Below are positions 8,392 through 17,887 of a DNA stretch of 64,000 nucleotides, one piece after another. Source of the stretch: Thermoplasmata archaeon (GTDB taxonomy: Archaea > Thermoplasmatota > Thermoplasmata > Thermoplasmatales > GCA-001856825); NCBI GenBank assembly GCA_023256475.1, contig JAGDXP010000012.1, forward strand, positions 124,001 to 188,000, read 5' to 3'. How positions within the stretch are numbered: the stretch's first letter is position 1; every line of letters begins with the position of its first letter. The translations under genes were made by a program, and so were the position numbers. The notes beneath the pieces are model-generated. The model searched no databases. It saw only the letters and a program-made list of their open reading frames with translations, and was not told the DNA's origin.

Positions 8392-9459
8392 TTGAGATCA
8401 TTATATGGCCTTCCTTATGGAACACTCAAGGTAGAAAAACTGAATTTATTGACAAAAAAGGATTATGAGGATTTGCTCAAAGCCAATAATATAGGAGACA
8501 TAATATCTCTTTTAAGCGAGAAGGGCCTAAAGGATGAATTGAGTCAATATTCCAATCAGTATTCAGGTTTAGACCTAATAGAAATATCCAATAATTCATA
8601 TTTCGCCAGATTGAATAGATATGCCTTGAGTGTTACGCCATATAATGGAAAAGATCTTATTGTTTCATACCTTAGCAAGTGGGATTTGCTAAATTTGAAA
8701 ACCATAATAGCTGCAAAGTCCTCTAACAATAAGATTGAACAAACTCAAGTTTATTTGATCACATCTAAAAATTTGCCTGTAGGAATGTACGCAGGCCTTC
8801 TAAGTTATGAGGATTATAGAAACATCCTGTCAATGGAAAGCGTTGAAGATATTGTTTCTTATACGCTTAGATATGGCTATGGTAAAGCTTTACTATCATT
8901 TCTTGAGGACTATAAGAAAAGCAATAATGTTACGTCGTTGCTATTATCACTAGACTTATATTATTATGAATTGATGAGAGAGAAATTTAGATTTTTCAAT
9001 GGCTCTGAAGGGCCAATATATAGATATATAAAGAAGATAATTGATTCCAAAAACCTGATGACAATCCTCAAAGGTATCGAATACGGTAATGCTGAAGAAG
9101 TAAAAGATTTCATAATAAGGGGAGGCGGATTCACAGATCAGCAAATAGATGACTTAATAAAGAGTAATTCTGTTGAAGAAGTAATTCAGAAAGTTAAGGG
9201 GGTTTTTAATATCGTCACGGGTCTGGATTATTATAAGAATACCAGTTCACTCGTAGGAATTGAGACTGAAATAGAGCGAGCAATATATTGGGAATATCTT
9301 GAGATTTTTGAAATGAGTTCACTCTCAATAAATAATGTGATATCTTTCCTAATGAGAGCTGAGGCTCAATGGAAGGATATTAGAAGAATATCATCAGGTA
9401 AATTCTATAATCTATCAGAAGAAGAGATCTCAATGCTAATGATAAATAAGGTGGTTTAA
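8392..9459 (+). CDS. atpC: A-type ATP synthase subunit C (central stalk socket)
   Basis: 355-residue, mostly helical subunit (V-ATPase d homologue) that links the proteolipid ring to the central D/F stalk. The start is TTG at 8392, giving MRSLYGLPYGTLKVEKLNLL; no better start lies near. Three related helical repeats are expected in the family and are consistent with LLSYEDYRNILSMESVEDIV in the middle. Its stop is directly followed by the subunit F start. Confidence 0.92.
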   Translation: MRSLYGLPYGTLKVEKLNLLTKKDYEDLLKANNIGDIISLLSEKGLKDELSQYSNQYSGLDLIEISNNSYFARLNRYALSVTPYNGKDLIVSYLSKWDLLNLKTIIAAKSSNNKIEQTQVYLITSKNLPVGMYAGLLSYEDYRNILSMESVEDIVSYTLRYGYGKALLSFLEDYKKSNNVTSLLLSLDLYYYELMREKFRFFNGSEGPIYRYIKKIIDSKNLMTILKGIEYGNAEEVKDFIIRGGGFTDQQIDDLIKSNSVEEVIQKVKGVFNIVTGLDYYKNTSSLVGIETEIERAIYWEYLEIFEMSSLSINNVISFLMRAEAQWKDIRRISSGKFYNLSEEEISMLMINKVV

Positions 9460-9795
9460 TTGGAAGGTAAGCAAAAATTTGGAAAAATTGCATTCGTAGG
9501 TGAAAGGGAACTGGCCATAGGATTTAAGTTGGTGGGAATCGAAGACGTCTTCCCTGTGGGAGAAAAAGATTTTCAGGAAACATTAAAGCTAATTTATGGA
9601 AGTGGAGAATTCGGACTTATACTGGCATCAAATTCATTTATCAATTCTCTAGATAAGCGATTCCTAAATTTAATAGAGACGAGCGTATCGCCTCTTGTTA
9701 TTTTTGTTCCAGTTAATAAGTTGAAAGAGGAAGAAACTATTTCTGATTTAGCTAGAAAAGTGTTAGGATTGAAATTGAATATAGGGGGTATTTAA
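9460..9795 (+). CDS. atpF: A-type ATP synthase subunit F
   Basis: 111 residues with the Rossmann-like fold of the central-stalk F subunit: [20 protein letters not shown] at the start and SPLVIFVP in the core. It regulates ATP hydrolysis and binds subunit D. The start is TTG at 9460, immediately after the stop of subunit C. Two bases separate it from subunit A. Confidence 0.92.
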   Translation: MEGKQKFGKIAFVGERELAIGFKLVGIEDVFPVGEKDFQETLKLIYGSGEFGLILASNSFINSLDKRFLNLIETSVSPLVIFVPVNKLKEEETISDLARKVLGLKLNIGGI

Positions 9796-9797
9796 AA

Positions 9798-11552
9798 ATG
9801 GGAAAGATAGTTAGGATTGCTGGTCCAGTAGTGACTGCGGAAGATATACAGGGTGCCAAGATGTACGATGTGGTAAGGGTCGGCGAACTCGGCCTGGTTG
9901 GGGAAATCATAAGGATAGAAGGAAACAGATCCACAATACAAGTTTATGAAGATACAAGCGGATTAAGGCCTAATGAGAAGGTTGATACTACAGGCAGGCC
10001 ACTCTCGGTATTGCTAGGCCCAGGTATAATGAAATCTATTTACGATGGAATACAAAGGCCCCTGGACGTCATTAGATCTTCTGGTGGAGATTTCATAAGG
10101 AGAGGTCTATATCCAGATCCAGTTGATATGAATAAGTATTGGGATTTTATTCCCACTGCAAAGAAGGGAGAACACTTAACTGGTGGAGATATTCTCGGAA
10201 AAGTGCAAGAGACATCTTTGATTGAAAATAGGGTTATGGTTCCTCCGGGGATAGAAGGAGACCTTGTAAGTATAGATGAAGGAAAATTCAAGGCTTTGGA
10301 TACAATAGGTTATCTTTCCACAAAGAACGGCTTGGTGGAATTAAAATTATCCCACTATTGGCCAGTTAGGCAACCAAGGCCGGTTAAGGGTAAGCTACCT
10401 CCAAATATACCTCTAATTACTGGGCAAAGGGTCATTGACACATTTTTCCCTGTTGCTAAAGGTGGAACTGTTGCCGTTCCGGGACCATTTGGATCTGGAA
10501 AAACAGTTGTGCAACACCAATTAGCAAAATGGGCTGATTCAGACGTTGTGGTTTATGTTGGTTGTGGAGAAAGAGGTAACGAGATGACGGAGATACTTAC
10601 GACATTCCCGGAATTAACTGATCCAAAATCCGGCAAACCATTAATGGAAAGAACAGTTCTGATTGCCAATACATCAAATATGCCAGTGGCAGCAAGGGAA
10701 GCATCCATTTATACTGGTGTAACCATAGCAGAGTATTTCAGAGATATGGGATATGATGTAGCCTTGATGGCAGACAGTACATCTCGATGGGCAGAAGCCC
10801 TGAGAGAAATCTCAGGAAGGTTAGAAGAAATGCCTGGTGAAGAAGGCTATCCTGCTTATCTTGGAAGAAAGCTTGCAGAATTCTATGAGAGGGCCGGAAA
10901 TTCAATAATTCAGTCCAAACAGGAGAGAAGGGGTTCAGTCACAATAATAGGTGCAGTTTCCCCACCGGGGGGTGATATTTCAGAGCCAGTATCTCAAAAT
11001 ACCTTAAGGGTTACAAGAGTATTCTGGGGATTAGATGCAAGCCTTGCACAAAGGAGACATTTCCCCTCAATTAATTGGCTTACAAGTTATTCTCTGTATT
11101 CAACTGAACTGAGAAGGTGGTTTGAGGAGAAAGTATCTCCAAGGTGGTATGAGGTTTATGCCAAGAGTATGGAGATACTTCAGAAGGAAAGCGAATTGCA
11201 AGAAGTTGCACAACTGGTTGGTTATGATGCACTTCCGGAAAATGAGAAGGAAGTACTGGATGTGGCAAGATCCATCAGAGAAGATTTTCTGCAACAAAGT
11301 GCCTTTGATGAAGTAGATACTTATTGTCCGCTCAGAAAGCAGTACCTTATGCTGGATGCCATAATAAAAATGGATGAATTGGAAAGATATGCAGTCAGCA
11401 AAGGAATCACGGTATCGGAACTTCAATCGTTGCCATTTAGAGAGAAACTATCAAGGTTCAAAGAGGTAAAATATGATCAAGTTGAGGATTACTACAATGC
11501 ACTAATAAAGGAAATGCAGCAAGAGATTATGGGGAGGGCTGAGCAAAAATGA
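9798..11552 (+). CDS. atpA: A-type ATP synthase catalytic subunit A
   Basis: 584-residue catalytic subunit. Walker A is GPFGSGKT at residues 229-236, the catalytic glutamate is in GERGNE, and [20 protein letters not shown] is the family signature. The large non-homologous insert typical of A subunits lies before Walker A. The well-known intein of Thermoplasma acidophilum AtpA sits in the P-loop; here the P-loop is uninterrupted. The 3' end overlaps atpB by four bases (ATGA). Confidence 0.97.
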   Translation: MGKIVRIAGPVVTAEDIQGAKMYDVVRVGELGLVGEIIRIEGNRSTIQVYEDTSGLRPNEKVDTTGRPLSVLLGPGIMKSIYDGIQRPLDVIRSSGGDFIRRGLYPDPVDMNKYWDFIPTAKKGEHLTGGDILGKVQETSLIENRVMVPPGIEGDLVSIDEGKFKALDTIGYLSTKNGLVELKLSHYWPVRQPRPVKGKLPPNIPLITGQRVIDTFFPVAKGGTVAVPGPFGSGKTVVQHQLAKWADSDVVVYVGCGERGNEMTEILTTFPELTDPKSGKPLMERTVLIANTSNMPVAAREASIYTGVTIAEYFRDMGYDVALMADSTSRWAEALREISGRLEEMPGEEGYPAYLGRKLAEFYERAGNSIIQSKQERRGSVTIIGAVSPPGGDISEPVSQNTLRVTRVFWGLDASLAQRRHFPSINWLTSYSLYSTELRRWFEEKVSPRWYEVYAKSMEILQKESELQEVAQLVGYDALPENEKEVLDVARSIREDFLQQSAFDEVDTYCPLRKQYLMLDAIIKMDELERYAVSKGITVSELQSLPFREKLSRFKEVKYDQVEDYYNALIKEMQQEIMGRAEQK

Positions 11553-12928
11553 GTGATATAATTTATAAAAATGTTACAAAGATTTCAGGTCCACTTCTAT
11601 TCGTGGAAGGAGTTGGGTCCGTAGGTTATAACGAACTTGTGGAAATAAGATTACAGAACGGTGAAAGGAGAACTGGCCAGGTTCTCGAATCAAGGAAGGG
11701 GCTAGCCATCGTTCAGGTATTCGGCCAGACAACAGGTCTTGACGTTGGGAACACATCAGTAAAATTTTTAGGAGAAACGGCAAGAGTCCCTGTTTCTGAT
11801 GAAATGCTAGGAAGAATATTCAACGGCATTGGGGAACCAAGAGATAATCTAGGTCCCATAATCGCATCTGAAAAGAGGGAAATTGTTGGGGAGGCAATAA
11901 ATCCATATTCTAGGGAAGAACCATCAGAATTCATAGAAACCGGTATATCCACTATAGATGGGATGAACACGCTTGTTAGGGGGCAGAAGCTTCCAATCTT
12001 TTCAGGTTCAGGGTTGCCACATAACAGGCTAGCAGCCCAAATAGCAAGACAGGCGAAAGTTTTGTCGTCAAGCGAAGGCTTCTCTGTGGTATTTGGTGCC
12101 ATGGGTATAACTTCTGAAGAAGCAAATTTCTTCATAGAAGAGTTCAGAAACACAGGAGCCTTGAATAGGTCTGTTCTGTTCTTGAACCTTGCCTCAGATC
12201 CTTCCATGGAAAGAATAATCCTCCCCAGAGTTGCACTGACAACAGCAGAATATCTTGCATATGAGAAAGATATGCATGTATTAGTTATTTTAAGTGATAT
12301 GACAAACTATTGCGAAGCATTGAGAGAAATATCAGCGGCAAGAGAAGAAGTTCCTGGCAGGAGAGGATATCCTGGCTACATGTATACTGACCTGTCTACC
12401 ATTTACGAAAGGGCAGGTAAGATAAGGGGAAGAAATGGATCAATTACACAGCTTCCAATCTTGTCAATGCCCTCAGATGATATGACTCATCCTATTCCTG
12501 ATCTGACAGGATACATCACAGAGGGGCAGATTGTTCTATCTAGAGATCTACACAGGAGAGGAATATATCCACCAGTTAATGTTCTTCCATCATTATCCAG
12601 GTTAATGAACCAGGGTATAGGAAAGGGGAGGACAAGAGAGGATCACAGGGGTGTTGCTGACCAGCTTTATTCATCTTATGGGAGAGGGGTTGATTTAAGG
12701 AGCTTAGCAGCTATAGTGGGGCAAGAAGCATTAGGCAAAGATGATAGGCTCTATCTGGAATTCGCAAATAAGTTCGAGGAGAAGTTTGTTTCACAGGGGT
12801 ATGATGAGGATAGAAGTATTGAGAGAACCCTGGAAATAGGGTGGGAGTTGCTATCAATGTTCCCAGAGAGGGAGCTCAAGAGAGTGAAGAAGGAGTATAT
12901 TGAGAAGTATGGAAAATTGGTGAAATAA
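11549..12928 (+). CDS. atpB: A-type ATP synthase regulatory subunit B
   Basis: 459 residues; alternates with A in the A3B3 head and carries the non-catalytic interface. The P-loop position is replaced by [19 protein letters not shown], as expected for B subunits. Family stretches include MEGxEAR-like residues around [25 protein letters not shown] and [21 protein letters not shown]. The start overlaps atpA by ATGA and the stop shares a base with the start of subunit D. Confidence 0.97.
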   Translation: MSDIIYKNVTKISGPLLFVEGVGSVGYNELVEIRLQNGERRTGQVLESRKGLAIVQVFGQTTGLDVGNTSVKFLGETARVPVSDEMLGRIFNGIGEPRDNLGPIIASEKREIVGEAINPYSREEPSEFIETGISTIDGMNTLVRGQKLPIFSGSGLPHNRLAAQIARQAKVLSSSEGFSVVFGAMGITSEEANFFIEEFRNTGALNRSVLFLNLASDPSMERIILPRVALTTAEYLAYEKDMHVLVILSDMTNYCEALREISAAREEVPGRRGYPGYMYTDLSTIYERAGKIRGRNGSITQLPILSMPSDDMTHPIPDLTGYITEGQIVLSRDLHRRGIYPPVNVLPSLSRLMNQGIGKGRTREDHRGVADQLYSSYGRGVDLRSLAAIVGQEALGKDDRLYLEFANKFEEKFVSQGYDEDRSIERTLEIGWELLSMFPERELKRVKKEYIEKYGKLVK

Positions 12929-13569
12929 TGGAGCTATCCAATATTAGACCCACCAGGATGGAATTACTGAGGACGAAGTCAAGAATAAGGTTAGCCAGAA
13001 GAGGACTAGAGCTTCTAAAGCTTAAAAGGTCTTCTCTAATAATGGAATTCTTCAAAATAGTAAGAGACGTTAAGGGCCTAAAATTGGATTTACATAATGA
13101 TGTAGTTAAGGCTATCAAGAGTGAGAGGCTTGCGGAAATAATGTCAAGTGCAATACTTATAGAGAGCCTTGTTCTTCTGCAGAAGCCTACTAACGTAAAT
13201 GTGGGAATTAAGAACGTCATGGGCGTAAGGATACCTGAGGTTTCAGTAAGATACGGAGAGACATTTATAAATAAATACTATGAAAATATTTCACTCCCTT
13301 CATCTCTATTGGAAACAAGGAGACAGTTTGAAAAGCTTTTACAGGAATTGATTGTGATCGCCGAAAAGGAAATAGCAATGCGAAAACTTCTACTGGAAAT
13401 TGATAAGACAAAGAGAAGGACTAACTCCATTGAAAACGTCCTGATCCCAAGATTAGTGGCAACCTCAAATTACATAAAGATGAGACTTGATGAAATGGAC
13501 AGGGAGATGTTCATAACACTGAAGCTCATAAAGGGTAAGATTGAAGAAAGGGGGGAGGTTATTGAATAA
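12928..13569 (+). CDS. atpD: A-type ATP synthase subunit D (central stalk)
   Basis: 213-residue antiparallel coiled coil that turns inside the A3B3 head. The N-terminal IRPTRMELLRTKSRIRLARR is the family signature, and a matching C-terminal helix contains RRTNSIENVLIPRLVATSNY. The ATG shares one base with the atpB stop. The end overlaps the start of the small membrane ORF that follows. Confidence 0.94.
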   Translation: MELSNIRPTRMELLRTKSRIRLARRGLELLKLKRSSLIMEFFKIVRDVKGLKLDLHNDVVKAIKSERLAEIMSSAILIESLVLLQKPTNVNVGIKNVMGVRIPEVSVRYGETFINKYYENISLPSSLLETRRQFEKLLQELIVIAEKEIAMRKLLLEIDKTKRRTNSIENVLIPRLVATSNYIKMRLDEMDREMFITLKLIKGKIEERGEVIE

Positions 13570-13672
13570 TGTTTCTAAATTCATGACCGTATATTATATA
13601 ATAATGGGAATAAACATAGCCACATTTTTAATGGCTATGATATTGATCTGGGGGTGGTTAATTGGGAAGTGA
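13562..13672 (+). CDS. 36-residue single-helix membrane protein within the ATP synthase operon
   Basis: A short ORF from TTG (13562) to TGA (13672) fills the only gap in the ATP synthase operon. Its start overlaps the atpD stop by eight bases and its end overlaps the atpH start by eleven, the same tight packing as the neighbouring subunits. The peptide has a short polar N terminus, one hydrophobic segment (YYIIMGINIATFLMAMILIW) and a basic end (GWLIGK), so it is a predicted single-span membrane protein. Family unknown. It could be an accessory Vo-side subunit, like the small e-type proteins of V-ATPases, but nothing beyond position and hydrophobicity supports that. Confidence 0.6.
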   Translation: MNNVSKFMTVYYIIMGINIATFLMAMILIWGWLIGK

Positions 13673-13970
13673 TATTGATACTTTAAAGACTATTAAGTTA
13701 AAGGAGCAGGAAGCAGAGAAGAGATTGAATGAGGCGAAGCAAAAGGCTTTGAATATAGTAGAAGAAGCAAAACGCAGGGCAGATTCGATTATTAAAAAAG
13801 CCGAGGAAGAAGCAAATCAATATTATGATGAATATATGGTTAACGTTAGGAAGGAAGTGGAAGAGGAAGTCAAGAAAATAAATTTAGAGAACAATGAAAA
13901 ATTATCAAAACTCAAAAGAAATATAGATCCTGAGCTTTTGGAACAGCTTATTGAGATAATTGTGGGGTGA
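13662..13970 (+). CDS. atpH: A-type ATP synthase subunit H (peripheral stalk)
   Basis: 102 residues, almost entirely a right-handed-type coiled coil with repeated Ala/Glu/Lys heptads (KLKEQEAEKRLNEAKQKAL). It pairs with subunit E in the peripheral stalk. The start is TTG at 13662, inside the end of the small membrane ORF. The stop overlaps the GTG start of subunit I by four bases (GTGA). Confidence 0.88.
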   Translation: MGSDIDTLKTIKLKEQEAEKRLNEAKQKALNIVEEAKRRADSIIKKAEEEANQYYDEYMVNVRKEVEEEVKKINLENNEKLSKLKRNIDPELLEQLIEIIVG

Positions 13971-15901
13971 GTGAAATAATACTACCAGCAAAGATGAAAA
14001 AGATAAGAATATTTGTGCCGAAATCCAAGCTTCCAAAGACATTGGAGGCTCTACATGATTTGGGGGTTTTGCAAATTGAGCCCATAACTCTTAACCTCGA
14101 AGGGCTGAAGAATGTTGAAGCCTCTCAATTGTACAACACTGTCAATGAGTATTATAGGAAAATCAAGGGTTTAGAATCCCTGCTAGTACCTGTGGAGAGA
14201 AAGGAAAAGATCAATTTCTCTAGTCTGAATGAACTTTTAGACAAATTTAAAAGTTTACCCATCTTCGAAACTGTAATGAATTTAGCTCAAAGGGAGCAGG
14301 ATTTAAAATCGAAATTGAAGTTTAATTCTGATACGTTGGATATCTTAAAAAAACTTTCATTCTATAAAGACGATTTATCTTACTTGTGGGGAGAAAATGT
14401 ATATAGCATTCTAATAAAGAACGATGAATCATTTCTAAGCGAGGTTAAGAAGATAGATGCTGCAATCATTCCAGGGGGTGAATATTCAATTGTTGTAGTG
14501 CCCCTGAATAAAGAATCACAGTTAGGCGATCTATTGAGAAAGTATAAGGTAGAATCTTATGAAATAAGGAAATTCGAAGGTACCGTAGCAGACAACATTA
14601 AAAGGATCGAGGACGAAATTAATAAGATTAACACAGAACTAAAGGAAATTAGAAGCGAAATTCAGAAGATTTCTGAGGACTATTACAATTTAGTTGCTGC
14701 AATTAGGGAACAACTGGAGATCGAATTAAGGAAGCTAGAGGTTGTTTCAAAACTACTTGGAACGAATACAATTGCAATTATAGAAGGCTGGACACCAGAA
14801 AACAATATTACTCGAATAGAGAGCGCATTAAATCAGATTACGGAAGGTTCCATGTTGATGTTCACGGTTGAAACTGATGAAACACCCCCCACATTACTTA
14901 ATAATCCAAAAAAGATCTCATTCTTTGAATTTTTCATAAGGTTTTATTCATTACCGCAGGCTACAGAAATTGATCCGACCCTAATATTTGCCATAGTCTT
15001 CCCAATATTCTTCGGATTTATGATAGGGGATGCCGGATACGGCATAATAATACTGGTATTATCTTTATGGTTGATCCATAGGGTAGATCACCCCCCTAAA
15101 AAATCACATATACCCAAAGCAATATCGAGGTTTATATTAAGCATGATGAGCAGACGGAGCCTTAAGATTTTAGGTAAAGCCATGCTGCCAGGCGCAATTA
15201 TATCAATTGCTCTTGGAATACTATTTGATAATTACTTTGGTTTCCAATTAAATTACCCTCACTTTGAAGTCCTAAGCTCATTCGGTCTTATGAAGCTGTT
15301 GCTTTTCTCCGGATACGTAGGAGTAGCCATGGTAGACCTGGGATTGGTATTCGGTTTCATAGTAAATTTTAGAAACGGTCATATGCGGGAGGCTATAGGG
15401 AAAATTGGATGGTTGTTAATTGCCATGGGCATAGTTATTTTAGGCTTGCAAGTATTAAGACATCAATTCTCCACTGGGAATATTTCATCAATAGCTTCAC
15501 TTGTCATGATAATAGCCGGTTTAGGTATCGTTGTATACGCTGAAAAATTCCAGGCATTATTGGAAGTAACTACTATAATAAGTCATATATTGTCCTATAC
15601 TAGGCTTGTGGGCATACTTTTGGCCTCTGTAACCCTAGCTCTCGTATTTGATAATATATTCGAGGGAACTATGGGACATGGATTGATGATCATCTTTGGA
15701 ATAATTATTCTGCTAGTGGGTCAGCTTTTAAATATAGTGATAGCAATATTTGAGCCCGGAATACAGGGTGCTAGGTTGATATACGTTGAATTTTTCAGCA
15801 AATTTTACAAAGGAAACGGGAAGGAATTTAAGCCATTTGGAGGTAAAAGATCGTTCACCCTATCAAGCCTAGAAAAAAATGGTTTTCAGGAAAAACAATA
15901 A
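13967..15901 (+). CDS. atpI: A-type ATP synthase subunit I (membrane stator, a-subunit homologue)
   Basis: 644 residues. The soluble N-terminal half (about 1-320) includes a long coiled coil, and the C-terminal half has roughly eight membrane helices. The motif SHILSYTRLVGILLASVTLA carries the essential stator arginine (about R546) that lines the proton path. The start is GTG at 13967, overlapping atpH. Last gene of the operon; a gap of 55 bases precedes the next gene. Confidence 0.93.
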   Translation: MSEIILPAKMKKIRIFVPKSKLPKTLEALHDLGVLQIEPITLNLEGLKNVEASQLYNTVNEYYRKIKGLESLLVPVERKEKINFSSLNELLDKFKSLPIFETVMNLAQREQDLKSKLKFNSDTLDILKKLSFYKDDLSYLWGENVYSILIKNDESFLSEVKKIDAAIIPGGEYSIVVVPLNKESQLGDLLRKYKVESYEIRKFEGTVADNIKRIEDEINKINTELKEIRSEIQKISEDYYNLVAAIREQLEIELRKLEVVSKLLGTNTIAIIEGWTPENNITRIESALNQITEGSMLMFTVETDETPPTLLNNPKKISFFEFFIRFYSLPQATEIDPTLIFAIVFPIFFGFMIGDAGYGIIILVLSLWLIHRVDHPPKKSHIPKAISRFILSMMSRRSLKILGKAMLPGAIISIALGILFDNYFGFQLNYPHFEVLSSFGLMKLLLFSGYVGVAMVDLGLVFGFIVNFRNGHMREAIGKIGWLLIAMGIVILGLQVLRHQFSTGNISSIASLVMIIAGLGIVVYAEKFQALLEVTTIISHILSYTRLVGILLASVTLALVFDNIFEGTMGHGLMIIFGIIILLVGQLLNIVIAIFEPGIQGARLIYVEFFSKFYKGNGKEFKPFGGKRSFTLSSLEKNGFQEKQ

Positions 15902-15956
15902 AGGAAAATCACAAACGCTACTAATAATTTATTAATTTATACATTTTTACCTGCCA

Positions 15957-17828
15957 ATGAATGCAAGCAAATACTATGAAATACATTCAAAGGACTTGGT
16001 AAAATGGAAATACTGGAATGACGAATCTCTAAATTTGGCCAAAGAAAGCGGTAAACTTCTCTTTATAACCATTGGCTATTCCACATGTCATTGGTGCCAT
16101 GTGTTTCAAGAGGAAAATTTCCTGAATTCCGAGGTTGCGGAGATATTAAACTCAAGCTATGTACCCATATTGGTAGACAGGGAGGACAGGCCTGATGTTG
16201 ATGCATTTTATATGAAAATGGCGCAAATTATGAATGGCGGAGGGGGATGGCCCTTGAATATTATTGCGATTCCCACAGGTGAACCAGTGTTCATTTCTTC
16301 ATACCTACCCCCGGTCAGAAGGGACAACTACCCAGGATTTATTGATGTGATCTCATATTTAAGAGATATGTGGGAAAAGGATAAGTATGGACTAATCCAA
16401 TCGGCGGAAAAGGCCATAAGTTATCTAAATCTTCAGGAAAGGGAAGTTCCATCGGAAGACATATATTCAGAAACCACCGAACTAATCTCAAATGTCTATG
16501 ATAGAGAATACGGGGGGTTTGGCCAAGAGCCGAAATTTCCTTCTTACCCAATCTTGAACTATTTAATTTCATATTCACAATTAGGAAATGATTACACTTT
16601 TATGGTGGAAAGAACAATTAGGAACATGAGATATGGGGGAATATATGATCAGATAGGTAATGGCCTTTTCAGATACGCTGTGGATAAAAGATGGCAAATA
16701 CCACATTTTGAAAAGATGTTATACGATCAAGCAATGCTTTTATGGACATTGATAAGAATAAATAAGATCAAAAAAGACAATTTTTATGAAAAAATCATAG
16801 GAGAAATCCAAGAGTTCCTTGAAAGCAGTATGAAAGACCAGAGATTGGGATTATACTATTCCTCTTTGGATGCAGACTGGCACGGAGAGGAAGGCGGATA
16901 TTATTTATGGACTTTAGAAGAAATAAAAGAGGCCCTGGGTGATAAGCACGAAAATCTAAAAAATTACTTCAGATATATCGAATTCGGTAACAAAATTTTA
17001 TTGATTCCTATTCCAGGTGTGAATCTGTTTAGCGATGATTTACTAAAATTAAAGGTAGAACTTGAAAATTATAGAAGCAGAAGGGAACCCTTGGGTACGG
17101 ATGATAAAATTTTATCGGGATTAAATGCTCTCATTATGAGGATAAAATTGGATCGGATCAACAATAATCTCGACAGCAAAGGAATTCTCAACTTCCTCGG
17201 TAATTTTGAATCAGGAAATGGGAGATTGGTCAGATATATAAGAGATGGTAAAAAGTATGGTAGGGGTGTACTGGAAGATTATGCATTTATGCTAGATCTT
17301 CTCATTAGTTCGTACAACTATGTAGGTGATAAGGAGATTCTTGGAAGGGCAGTGAAGATATGTAATTATTTGAATTCCAAATTTTATGATTATGAGAAGG
17401 GAGGATACTTTATAAGTGAAGGGGAAGACGGAAAATTACCACAGAAGATAATTGATGAGTACGATAGCGTTTATCCATCAGGGAATGCAATTATGATTTG
17501 GAACCTAGAAAGATTGAAAGTACTGTTGGAAACCAATGATTTTGATCCCTATATCTCAGGGATAAGAGAAAGGTTCAGCAAATCCATGAGCAGGAATCCA
17601 CTGGGTAACATCTCTAAGATCGAGTATTCACTACTTTCAACCAAAATTTTACAGTTGAAAGGTGATCAAGGCGAGGTTAAAAAAGCACTACAATTACTTA
17701 GAAATCCTCTCAATTTTGTCGCGACCTATGGAGGAGACGACAATCTATCCATCTGCGGAGAAGGAAAATGCCTTATAGTTAAGGAGCCGGAAAACATCAT
17801 GAATTATAAATTCCAAATAATATATTGA
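15957..17828 (+). CDS. DUF255 thioredoxin-like / six-hairpin protein (YyaL/SPATA20 family)
   Basis: 623 residues. The N-terminal thioredoxin-like domain has the CHWCH motif (44-48, in IGYSTCHWCHVF) followed by DREDRPDVDAFYM and GGGGWPLNI. The remainder is an (alpha/alpha)6 barrel of the N-acylglucosamine epimerase or glycosidase type (GGIYDQIGNGLFRYAVDKRW, PHFEKMLYDQA, DADWHGEEGGYYLWT). The family is widespread and its biochemical role is unsettled. It has its own ATG and AT-rich upstream region, between the ATP synthase operon and aglB. Confidence 0.9.
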   Translation: MNASKYYEIHSKDLVKWKYWNDESLNLAKESGKLLFITIGYSTCHWCHVFQEENFLNSEVAEILNSSYVPILVDREDRPDVDAFYMKMAQIMNGGGGWPLNIIAIPTGEPVFISSYLPPVRRDNYPGFIDVISYLRDMWEKDKYGLIQSAEKAISYLNLQEREVPSEDIYSETTELISNVYDREYGGFGQEPKFPSYPILNYLISYSQLGNDYTFMVERTIRNMRYGGIYDQIGNGLFRYAVDKRWQIPHFEKMLYDQAMLLWTLIRINKIKKDNFYEKIIGEIQEFLESSMKDQRLGLYYSSLDADWHGEEGGYYLWTLEEIKEALGDKHENLKNYFRYIEFGNKILLIPIPGVNLFSDDLLKLKVELENYRSRREPLGTDDKILSGLNALIMRIKLDRINNNLDSKGILNFLGNFESGNGRLVRYIRDGKKYGRGVLEDYAFMLDLLISSYNYVGDKEILGRAVKICNYLNSKFYDYEKGGYFISEGEDGKLPQKIIDEYDSVYPSGNAIMIWNLERLKVLLETNDFDPYISGIRERFSKSMSRNPLGNISKIEYSLLSTKILQLKGDQGEVKKALQLLRNPLNFVATYGGDDNLSICGEGKCLIVKEPENIMNYKFQIIY

Positions 17829-17887
17829 ATCTATCAGTAAAGATTTTAATGCTAGTTTCTTTACACCTTGATATTTAGGTGGATTTA

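Noticed and set aside
10470-10530. Intein in the AtpA P-loop, as in Thermoplasma acidophilum
   Set aside because: [18 protein letters not shown] is continuous, so no insert is present.
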